A DNA stretch of 60,000 nt from Bolinopsis microptera (Eukaryota > Ctenophora > Tentaculata > Lobata > Bolinopsidae). Below the pieces are notes generated by a model, which ran no database searches, was not told where the DNA came from, and saw nothing but the letters and a program-made list of their open reading frames with translations. Location: assembly GCF_026151205.1 (NCBI RefSeq), contig NC_087072.1, positions 9,361,669 to 9,421,668 on the forward strand, written 5' to 3'. This document shows, piece by piece, positions 1 through 12,100 of this stretch. Position numbers and translations under genes: made by a program. Position 1 is the stretch's first letter; every line of letters begins with the position of its first letter.

Positions 1-146
1 CACGTTTTTAACAAAACTGTGTCACGTGTTTAACAAAACTGTGTCACGTTTTTAACAAAACTGTGCCACGTGTTTAACAAAACTGTGCCACGTGTTTAAC
101 AAAACTGTGTCACGTGTTTAACAAAACTGTGTCACGTGTTTAACAG
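1..146. repeat. 22-bp minisatellite abutting a 3' splice site
   Basis: Six copies plus a partial seventh of a 22-bp unit start at 1, 23, 45, 67, 89, 111 and 133; the core is CACGTGTTTAACAAAACTG. The last partial copy ends in TTTAACAG, which is the likely splice acceptor of the first USP exon in the window. The array is therefore intronic and runs straight into the 3' splice site. It is cut by the window edge, so its full length is unknown. Confidence 0.85.
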
Positions 147-3100
147 GTATATCTCGTCAGGAGGGGAAGGGTCGAGAATGGTGGTAGGGTTGACTAATCT
201 GGGCAACACCTGTTATATGAATGCAGTTCTACAACTCCTCTTCTCTGTTCCTAGTATTAACACAACTCTTGCTGGTTTGATATTACCTTTTAGTTCAACT
301 ATTTTAGGTCCTCCGGTAACAATTAAACAGTTATAAAAATTGAAATGTTAAATTACATTTTTTCACCCAAAGTATGCCGGAGTCTATAAGTTTAGCCTCA
401 AGTATTCACCTGAGTTTTTGTCCTGACAAAATGTTAAACCTGTTTTTCGACAGCGGAGGAGAAGTTGCAGAGTACTGGCATAGGACGTGAACTGATATCA
501 TTGATAAAGAAAGCAGCCTCTGGAAACTTTATACAGCTGAACACTGGTCAGCTTAAACACGAGATTGGACTTACTTATTCTAGATACATGGGATACAGAC
601 AACACGATGCACACGAACTGCTTATAGGTAACATTTGGCCACCGAAAAGTGGTTATTATCTTTCACCATTTCTCCGAGAAAATAGATTCAAAATCAAGAA
701 ACAAACTCACCTCGCCTATTGTTAATGTTCAAGAAATTTATGAGTATGAGGAATAGCTTTTAGTGTCAGTAAATGTTTTCACTCTACTTGTGCATGTGGA
801 TCCAACTTCGTCGCACCAGATTGATAACACATTATTTCAGAGTTGTTAGATCACCTTCACGAGTGTCTCAAATGTGAGGAGAAACCCTGTGAAGAGGGAG
901 TACCTGCTGATAGGTGAGTTGTACAGTAATACCGACTGATAGGTGAGTTGTACAGTAAATCCGGCTGATAGGTGAGTTGTACAGTAGTACCGGCTGATAG
1001 GTGAGTTGTACAGTAATACCGGCTGATAGGTGAGTTGTGCAGTAATACCGGCTGATAGGTGAGTTGTACAGTAATACCGGCTGATAGGTGAGTTGTACAG
1101 TAGTACCGGCTGATAGGTGAGTTGTGCAGTAATACCGGCTGATAGGTGAGTTGTACAGTAATACCGGCTGATAGGTGAGTTGTACAGTAATACCGGCTGA
1201 TAGGTGAGTTGTACAGTAATACCGGCTGATAGGTGAGTTGTACAGTAATACCGGCTGATAGGTGAGTTGTACAGTAATACCGGCTGATAGGTGAGTTGTA
1301 CAGTAATACCGGCTGATAGGTGAGTTGTACAGTAATACCGGCTGATAGGTGAGTTGTACAGTAATACCGGCTGATAGGTGAGTTGTACAGTAATACCGGC
1401 TGATAGGTGAGTTGTACAGTAATACCGGCTGATAGGTGAGTTGTACAGTAATCCATTTCAATGCTGTTAAATTCTAAATTCGCACTAAACATATTATTCG
1501 AATTAAATTCGCATACGAATTTTTCTCTGAAAATTTCCGCATTTAAAAAAATATACCAACAGGAAATCACTTGCCCACATCAAAATGTTCACTATAGTTG
1601 GCTTTGTATGGTGGAATATTGCCAAAACATGTGTTTCCCGAAACACATTCGTGGTAACTGGTTAGTGACTAGCGTGGGTACTGACCAAAATCGCAAGGGG
1701 TTAAATTTAGCTCATACCCGAAGACGTTATGGAGTAAATTAACTTCTCTTAATAAACTTGAAAACACTTAATTACCTCCACAGTCTAGTCTACGTTTGTC
1801 GAGAATCGAGATTTGTATGTTTGAGATTTGAAATTGAAGTATAACGTCACAATTCACATATCCAACTAGATCAGAGACTCGAGAATGCTGCGCGCTCCCA
1901 CAGCCGCATTTTTACCGAATTTTTCGCGCATTTAACAGCCTGGATCCATTTATTTATCAATTAGTGAAGTTTTTTACCCAACACCAGGGATTTCGTGATG
2001 GATACTAGTATGAGTGGGACGTTTGTAGCCCGGAAGGAGGAGAATGGTTTCAACACTAACACCTTCTCAACAATGAACATAACACCTCCAAACATTCCCA
2101 ACATAGCAGACGAGAACTTGAACAGGTATCGAGTTACTATCTGATATGGGGGGAGGGGGTTATCACATTTTCTTCCTGATGATGTAAATATTTTCAATCT
2201 GTCGAAGCCTTTTAACGATATTTTTATTTTATTGCTTGTCTTTGAGCGGCCGCAACTAGATTGATTAATCTAGTTACCTCGTACCGTCTGAAGATTTATA
2301 TTGGGGCTCGATAAAACGGACAAAAGAGCACTGAATGGGGGAGGGGGGGGGGGGGGGAATGTGTCCAACAAGTTATTAATAGTGTGTTATTTAGTTATTT
2401 ATGGAATAAGGTATGTTCCTTGTGACAGAAGCTTCGTCAAAATTCAGAATGACAGTTGATTGTTTTATTGATCTGAAGTCTTGAATCAGTTGTGGGACAC
2501 AGTTGTGGGACACAGTTGTGAGACACAGTTGTGGGACACAGTTGTGGGACACAAGGTTCCGATTATATGCTTATACGAAACGAAAAAACTTTGTTGCAAC
2601 GATATCCCGTGAGAGTCGAGGCTTTGCAGTATAACTGCCACAAAATGTAGGGTATTATGATGGAATCAAATAATGGCGCACACATTTGAGCAGAAAGTAT
2701 GGCCGGCCTATTCGAATCTCCATCTAATGTCCTTGAAAAATGAAATGAAAAAGGTCAGGCCTTCTTTTTTTGTTTTTTGACAAAACAAAACCGAATAAAA
2801 GTAAACCATGCCATTAAATATGGCTGTCTCACTTACAAAATATTAGCATATGAATAATTCATAAAGGATGTATCCGAGACGACATAATATTGGCATTATT
2901 CAGCTTTTGGACGGCCTGGAGGGTCTACTTAAGAAAAACTTGGACGCTGCGAAGATCTAAATAATCGCTTTTCCGCGCAAATAAACGCAATTCATGCGCG
3001 CGCGCGCACTTAGCTCAAATTTATATAATTTGTTCCTGTCCGGCGGCCGACTGCTTTCTGGTTTTAATTTGAACAAAAAGGTTTCCGGGTTTTAGATTGT

Positions 3101-6100
3101 AAAGCCACCGGCAAATCATACCATCTGACACACTAATCTAACTTCTGATATTTATTCTTCATTTCAGTCTGTCCATAACGCCACAGAAAGGTAGGGTACA
3201 CGAGAATCTGCCAATAAACCTGATGGAGGATCGGCACATGGATACTACTTTACATGAGAACATATGTCACAACATCGCTACCAGTAAACCGACCCTGCAC
3301 GAAAAGGAGTTCTCCTTGATACCTGAAGGCAGCAAGAATACAGATATACCTCTTTGCAATCTGCCTGTCCTGTCGCCAACCACAGTTACGGCATTTAACG
3401 TTTGTTCTGTTTATACTTCTCTATCATTCCCGACTTATCTGTAAAAATTCTGCTTCCTCAGTCTATTCTATTTGTGTGTCATTTTATTTGGCCTCAGCTA
3501 AACTACCCCTAAGCTCTCATCTATAATATTAAAACACTCACCCTGTTTCTCAGTTGGAAGGGGACGAGGACTGCAGTAGGAGTGTTGACAGTAACACAGC
3601 GATACAAGGCTCCTCCGACCTCGCCCACCATGACCTGGTTTGGGCTGAGTGGGAACAAAACAACTCCTCCATAATCACTGACACTTTCTTCGGCCAGTTT
3701 GTAACACACACCACTTGCTGCCACTGTGGTCACACGGTTGCGCATTACGCGCCTTACAACCACATTTCTCTTCCTCTACCTCACGCAACTGACAGACACA
3801 TTGTAGTGACTTGGATACCTAACTCTGATCATAAAGCATACAGGTTTAGATATAATTCTGTGTTCAATTATACTGATAAGTATAATATGACAGTACTTTC
3901 TTGACGAAAGTCAAATAAAAGGAAATACTTTCGAGAAAACCATGGTATATAGCTGACTTTGGCAGGGTAGTGTTGGTTATGTGGCTAACCTGGTGGATAT
4001 CCTTGCTGTACGGCTAGTTAAACAAGGAATTGAAACTGTGTGACTCCGTGCAGACCAACCTACCTGTGGCTAAAGCTCTAATATACAAAAACAATACATG
4101 ATCTCTTCTGACACCATATTAAGTTTATAAATTTTTAATTAAAAAAAGTTAAGTTAATAAAATTAGAATATAAAGGCGTTACAAAGGCTCTATTAAACAT
4201 GATCACATATCTTTAGCAGATATACAATTTCAGGTACCTCGTTGTAGTCAGTCAGTATGGCAGAGTATCAGATCTGAAGAGTGCTGTGCTCTCACTTGTC
4301 GACCTTCCCATTACTACAGAGGACATTGTTATAGCCGAGATTTACAGGAGTCGTGTCCACATGGTTCACGGTAACGAGACACTAGTTAAACACGTCAACG
4401 ACTCCCGCAACTCCGTGTACGCGTTTGAGCGCTATATGTATGAGTCTGACACTAGGAAGGGACAGTGTGAGGATGCGAACTATTTCGAGAACAATCTGGA
4501 TACTGATTCTAAAACAGATAACAAGTTGAACAGAGAGGTTATCGACGCTAATATCGAGGTCAACATCGATGTTTCGGAAAACACAAAGCAGTTCAAAAAC
4601 AAGCTGGAATTGTTCAACCCAGAAGCGAAGGTTCGTATCCATTTATTTACTATAAACTAATTACTAAACCTTTGATAAAGATAATTCCCATGCTATAAGC
4701 CAATTAAGACTCGTATCACAATCAAGATTCCGCGAATTAGAAATAACAATTTCCTCTAGATAGAGAATAAACCCAAAGAAGTTGGGATGTTGGTTGATTG
4801 GAGTTGCTGTGTAATATGTCTGGAGGACTTCCCCCCTCATCTCCTCCTCTCCCATGAAAACTGCAACATGGTCAGTTCCCGACTCATTTGCTAGTTATAT
4901 AATCACTAAATATTACGTACCTACCACCTAGCTGTACAGCGTTACATTTTATAACAATCCCTGATAACTCGCTCCTTAGACAATTTGCAAGGAGTGTTAC
5001 GACTCGTACAGGGAGTCCGACACGAGCTCACAGTGCCCAGTGTGTAAGGAGCATATGAAGGAGCTCCATCCTGCAGGATCTGAACATACCAGTGCAGTGC
5101 GGTGGACTCAGACTCCCCTCCTTATTTCTTATAATGATAACGTGAGCATTTTAAACTTCTGTCACTGAAAACGTGGAATCTTTCAGTTCAAATGTTGTTG
5201 ATTTTACCAAATACATTTGCCAAGGTGTGTTTGGTTATTATACGGTTCGGTTGGGGACTGGCCCGTGGTACCAGCCAATGTTTACTCAAAAAAATATATA
5301 TAATATCAATGGTAATAAGAAATTCATCCCCGTGGGGCACATGCATAAATATAAAATGTAAAGGAAATCTCAAACTATTCAATTTAGACTCTACCGGTAA
5401 AGTATGCAATGAAGGTTTATAATTTAAAGTTTTATTTTCCAATGGTTAATAGGTAAAGATAAGAAAAGTAAAACAAGACTGAGCACTTCAAAATTTGTAG
5501 AATTTGTAACTTGATTTGAAATCGCGGCGATAAAAAAGAATGTCCTATGTTGGCAGTGTAATTGATGAGATATGCGACGTTTATTGAGTGATGCATAAGT
5601 GTGTGCATATAATCTAAGATGTAGAGACAAGGTTATTATCGGCATTTTGGTTTATGTTACGCTTTGATTTTCTTAGTCCTGTTATACAATATAACATGAA
5701 ATTAGGCCAATCGTCTTCGATGTTTTCATTTTGCTGATCGATGAGCATAGTTTTTATACAAGTTTTGTAAATGTTCAGGTTAAATAGACTAGGCGGGGAA
5801 GTTGCTGCAACATTATATCGGTTTATTGCTAATAATGGACCTTTAAAAAATACTGAGTTGTTGTAAGGGTGTTGACCATACTTTTCTGACCATTGTGTAG
5901 TGAGAATAGAATCCAGGTTAGTATTAAATAATGGTGCGCTTTTGGGAATTGTTTTCTTGAGAGACAATGGTACTAGATTAGGAAAGTTTTTCAATTTATG
6001 CATTAAAATGAGTGCGTTCTTTACAATGATACTGTGTACTGTCAATATTTTATGTGAATAAAAGCCAGACTTGGTACTTGCTGGGGGGATACCGTCCTTG

Positions 6101-9100
6101 TACCAGTAATTGACGAAACCAGGTAATACTGCTCGAAGGCCCATTTTCTGTTTTACAAAAAGCGATTCAATATGAGACTTGGCAGCAAAACCCCATACAA
6201 GGCTGCAATAATTAAGGTGTGACTGCACAAAACTTTGATAAATTTGAAGACGTGCTTCGAGAGGCAGATATTTTTTAAGTTTGTACATGACTCCTATGTA
6301 TCTGGACATTTTCATTTTCATGGCAGAAATATGATGGGACCAGTTTAGTTTATCATCTATTATAACTCCTAAAAAACGGGCTTCTGTTTTTCTCTCAATT
6401 GTGACACCAGAAATTGCCACATCACGATAATTAAGATTTCTTTGTCGAGAGAAGATCATATAATTTGTTTTCTTAAGGTTGAGAGCTAAACCATTATTAT
6501 CTACCCACTTAACTAAAGCATCGCTAAGAGTATTTAGTTTATCGTAAACTTCATTAAGATTTTCTCCTATCAGGAAGATGTTGGCATCATCTGCGTACAT
6601 AATGAAATTGGCTATACCTGATATTTGAGGCAGGTCGTTTATGTAGATTATAAAAAGTAAAGGTCCTAATATTGACCCTTGAGGCACGCCGTATAAAATT
6701 TGGTTGGTTGAAGATTTTGACGTGCCAATTGATACAAACTGTTTCCTGTTAGTGAGATATGACTTAAACCAGTTTAAGGCTTGACCCCTTATACCGTAAT
6801 GGTCCAGCTTGCGCAAGAGTATGGAATGATCCACAAGGTCGAAAGCTTTGCTGAAGTCGATTAAAAGAAGTAAAGTTACCTGCTTTTTAGACATTGAATT
6901 AAGAATGGTGTCTTTTGCGTTGAGAAGAGCATGTTCACAAGACCTACCCGGGCGAAAACCGTATTGGTTTTCACATAGTATGCTGTATTTATCTAAAAAA
7001 CTTATAACTCGGTTATGCATTAGCTTTTCAAATACTTTAGAGAAAGAAGCAAGAAGAGATATTGGTCTGTAATTTTTTATGTCAGATTTAGATCCACCTT
7101 TGTGAATTGGGACCACCTTCGCTTCTTTCAAAGCCTGTGGAAAGATCCCCTGTTCAAAAGAACTGTTGACAACGTGGGCTAGTACACTAGTAAAACTGGG
7201 ACAGCTGTTAGCGATTTTTAGAGGTTCAATTTTAGTGTCTAGTGTGGCTTTATTCTTAAGCAGGTTTATGACGTCCTGAATTTCTGTGGCAGTGACTGGC
7301 TTTAAGTAAATACTACTTGGAGTGGCGTTGCGAAGTGTGCTATGGGTTCCACCAGGATCAAAAGTGGTCCTACTACTAATTTCAGACTTAATTTTAGGAG
7401 CGATGTTTGAGAAGTAATCGTTAAATTTTTCTGCTACAGCTGCCGGAGTGCTGATTGAGCCGTCTTCGTCAGTCAGTTTAATTGAAGTAGGTTTAGATTT
7501 TTTCCTATTAAGAAGACTGTTTATCATTTGCCACTGCTTCTTAGAATTTTCTTTGTTTTGCTCAAAAAATTTTTTGAAGTGCTTGTTTTTAGCTTTATCG
7601 ATGTGTTTATTACAAAACTTCTTCAGACGGTCATATTTACTACGGTTACTATCAGATGGTTCCTTAACAAAATCATAATATGACTCATTTTTACGTTCTA
7701 TAGCTTCTTCGAGCCAGGGCAGCATCCATGGTTTCGGATTAACACGTTCATTTTGTCTTCGTGATTGTCTTTTTGTGGGATAGGCAGACTCGTAAATCTT
7801 ATTATAAGCCGTATTTAAATTATTGAACTGTTCGTTGGCATCATTGGTATTGTTAAAAATTTCTGACCAGCTTTCATCTGTAATTAAGTCTCTGAATTTT
7901 TGATTGTTGGTGTCGTTAAATCTACGTGTTTCAGTTTGAGATACATTTTGTGAGTTAGACGCAGAGCGGTAGCTGCTGGTTGGCGTGTTATCAAGATTTA
8001 TTGTAGTGACTATTGCTAAGTGATCAGACATATCTGTCGTTAAGACGTTACAGCTTATTGTATCCTCAAGATTGTTTGTGTAGATGTGGTCAATAAGCGT
8101 GGCACTATGGTCCGTTAGGCGAGTTGGGCGTGATACAATTTGAATAAAACCGTAAGAGGACGCAATATCTATAATGTTCTGACATGCTTGGTCGCTGCTG
8201 TGCTTCAGTAAATCAAGGTTGAAATCTCCATGAAGCGTCATATGTTTACGGGTGTGTCTCCCTAGGTTGTGCAGCGTATTTTTGAAAATTTCTAGAAACG
8301 CTTCAGGTCTCCTAGCGGGAGAACGGTAAACATTGCCAATTATTTTCGTTCTGTTGTATCCTTTGCACTGATGGAGCTTGATAAATTGGAATTCGCCACT
8401 AGTATTAGTTGGTTCAGGGTTTGGAGTGAAAATATCAATTTTATCATAATCGACTACACATTCATCACAATTTATGTAACACAGTGAAATTAACCCACTA
8501 CCGTCAGCTGATAGGTCACCCCTACCTGATAGAACTGCCCAGTAAAATTGAGGGGACTGCTTTACGCTCCTTTGTATCTGACCTCTTCCCTTTTCCTCTC
8601 TCTCCCTCTACTGCCGCCCTCTTCCTAGCTGATGGCACCGGTAATTTGTTTCTTATTTAGTTGTTGTGTTAGTTGTTTGGTTATTAAACTAGATAGCTGA
8701 CCTTCCAATAAGTTTTGTACCCTAAACGCAAACCACCGATTACCAAGATGACAATATTATTAAAAGCTGATTATTGCAATCGGTTTCATTACCTCTCAAT
8801 AATCCCTCAGATGTAAAGAGAGAAGTTACAGAAGACGAGGAGTACATGATCCTTGGATCACATCACTTTGTTGTTATACTCGCCCAGTGTCCCTCAGCTT
8901 TGGAGGTTAGCTCAAACATAAGAACACTTTATTTAATTATTATATTTGTTCGATTGAAATTCAAATCAGTGATTGGCTTTGTAACTTGGTCTTAGGATTT
9001 GCTGATTCTAAAATGATGGTAACTGTTTCTGTTCTGACCTTGACCTATTATTATTATTATTACAGGAACAGTTAACCCATGTCACGGACACAGAGTCGCT

Positions 9101-12100
9101 GAAGAAACTGGAATTGAGTCTGAAACCTCTAGAACTACAAGACTGTCTTAATGCGTTTGTTAAAAGGTAATTCTTTATACTATACTTGAAGCAGTGACAC
9201 AGTTGTATAATATAATGTTGCGTGGTATTGTGCCCTAATGTGTGCTAAGTACCCTGGTTGCTAAGTAACCAGGTTACTGACAGTAACCACCTAGTAACCA
9301 GTTCACCTAATGGTTCTTTCCCTCCAGTGACGAGTTATGTGCGGGCAGTACCTGGTATTGTACTTTATGTGACAGTGAGCAATCAGCTATAACCTCAACC
9401 TCCATCTCACATCTCCCTCCTTACCTTATTCTTCAGCTCAACCGTTTCAACGTCCTCTCAACCGTGAGTTTCTTAATATTTTTTAGTAACTTACTTTTTC
9501 TAGTCACTTAGAAACAGTAGAGTTGAAAATTGTACTTTGTTCGAAAATTTACAAGAAGTTTATACTGTACTCTTTCAACCTCAGTCAAAAACATGAATCA
9601 TGATATAAACTACATCAATTAAAATACCTTTCTTGAAAATTTAAAAATCTTATACTCAGCATGGAACGAAGAAAATAAATGTAAGGAATTAAATACACTT
9701 TAAGTTTTCAAAATTTTTTAGAAAAGACAGAAATTATCCACTAATAAATAATATTTTCACCAAAAAGATCATCTCTTTGTGCTTCTTTTTCTTTTTTTTT
9801 CTTTCTTTGTCTAGCAATTGTTCTTCGTTCAGCGTTCCATGATGTGTTTACTCTGAAAATGGCAGAGAAATTATTTTGAGATTACGATCAATTAATAAAG
9901 AACCAGTAAAACTCTCAAAATATCGTGCATCAGAAACATATCTTTTCAAAAGTAAATATATGGTTAATATTCGTTATTCAATTTAGCTGAACCATAAAAT
10001 CAAACATTTTACCTTCACACGTAACTTGGTAGACATTTTGAGCCCAAGTACCTCCCCTGCCGTCATATTGACATGCAGCCGACAACCCATATTGGTTAAA
10101 CGTTTCCGCGGCATCGGCTGAAGTGAAACATTCTCTGTTGGCTTGGACTGCGAAGACAGAGAAGCCTTGTTCCTTGGCGAAGTTGTAGCAGTCTTCAATC
10201 GGTGTATCTGAGTTGAATCTGATGCCTCCAGCTATTGCTCTGGTAGGAAGGTCAGTCCAGCAGCCCAGACTCTTAGGACTGCATTCACCTTCAGGATTTG
10301 ATTATAGTTACAAGTTTCAATGAGAGCTTTAATTTGATATAATAATCTACAGAGTAACTGCACTTCTATCTTTCAACAGACTTTAATCAGAGAAAAAGTT
10401 CGTGCCCAGCGTGATTCTAACTGGCCTTATTTTAATAGACTATTTCAGTTTTGGGGAAAAATTTTTGTTCGTTGACTTGTTATCTATAATTAATTTCGTA
10501 AGTGAATGAAAGATTGATATTCGTTGTAGCTTAACCATAAAATCAAACATTTTACCTTCACACGTAACTTGGTAGACATTTTGAGCCCAAGTACCTCCCC
10601 TGCCGTCATATTGACATGCAGCCGACAACCCATATTGGTTAAACGTTTCCGCGGCATCGGCTGAAGTGAAACATTCTCTGTTGGCTTGGACTGCGAAGAC
10701 AGAGAAGCCTTGTTCCATGGCGAGGTTGAAGCAGTCTTCAATCGGTGTATCTGAGTTGAATCTGATGCCTCCAGCTATTGCTCTGGTAGGAAGGTCAGTC
10801 CAGCAGCCCAGACTCTTAGGACTGCATTCACCTTCAGGATTTGATTATAGTTACAAGTTTTAATGAGAGCTTTAATTTGATATAATAATCTACAGAGTAA
10901 CTGCACTTCTATCATTCAACAGACTTTAATCAGATAAAAAGTTCGTACTCAACGCGATTCTTACGCGATTCACCATACAAATCTTTTCGTTAACTCGTAA
11001 TCTAATAATTTCATAAGTGAATGAAGGATTGATATTTATTACAGCTGAACCATAAAATCAAACATTTTCTGAAAATCCGCCAAATTTAACCCGCCACTTT
11101 TTTACCTGCAACATTATTTTCACAAAAATTTTGAAAATCCACAGAATTCTACCTGCCATATTCATATTGCAAAACTCTATCCAATTTTCTTCCAGACTGC
11201 GTATTTTGTATTTTTTTGCAGTTTCAAAGTAAAATAATATTAAAAATCCATCACCCCACATGACATATATTAGGAACGTTAGTAGTTAGTACGTATCAAA
11301 CATTAAAACAGCGTTTGTGTAGGCCATTAAATTATTTAATTAAGCCAATAGCAAGGTAAATTATGAGCAGATAAACTTTTTATTGCATTAAAATCAATCT
11401 TGAAGGGCTAACCCTGTCAGTGTCCGAGCATGCTAAATCACTCTAAACTCGATTTTCGAGATTTTTCAGTGGCCTTATTCAGATACAAATTTCGTACTCA
11501 ATGCGATTCTAACGCAATTCGTAATCTATAGATTTTATAATTGAATGAAGGATTGATATTGGACTGCATTCCTCTTCAAGAGAATGCCAATAATTTAGTT
11601 TACCTGCGAGTGCAGCCCCCAAAAGGCACACAAACAGAACTAGCTTCATTGTATCCTAATGTAAAGAGAAAATATTAACTATCAAGTTCAACGACAAGAA
11701 AAATGTCGAGGAAACGGAAAATTTAAGGAGTTTAAAAGTTCGAAGAAAAGTTTTTCCTGTTAAAATACGAAAAGAAAACAAGGATTAAATGTTATCACAG
11801 GATCTAGGTGATTTGGAAATCAACAAAAAAAAAACTCGCGCATGAACAAACGTAGCTTTATTTCCAGAAAACCTTTTTTTAAATTTCGACTCAGAAAATT
11901 TTCGGTCCGATTAATTCTCGATACGTACTTCTGATGACAGAGCTCCCGCCTACAAAGATGAGGAAATAAAATAATGTGTAATGTGTTTGGCATAAGGTTA
12001 GTTAGGCATAAGGTTAGTGAGGAGTTAATTTATTAAGTGACATTGAATCATGAGATTTGGAACCATGAGAACATTGATCAATTGTTAAGACAATCAATAC

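Noticed and set aside
857-1570. Long minus-strand ORFs (237 and 197 aa) with YCTTHLSAG repeats
   Set aside because: They are produced by a 29-bp repeat without stops; the same peptide appears in all frames and the plus strand holds the USP exon.
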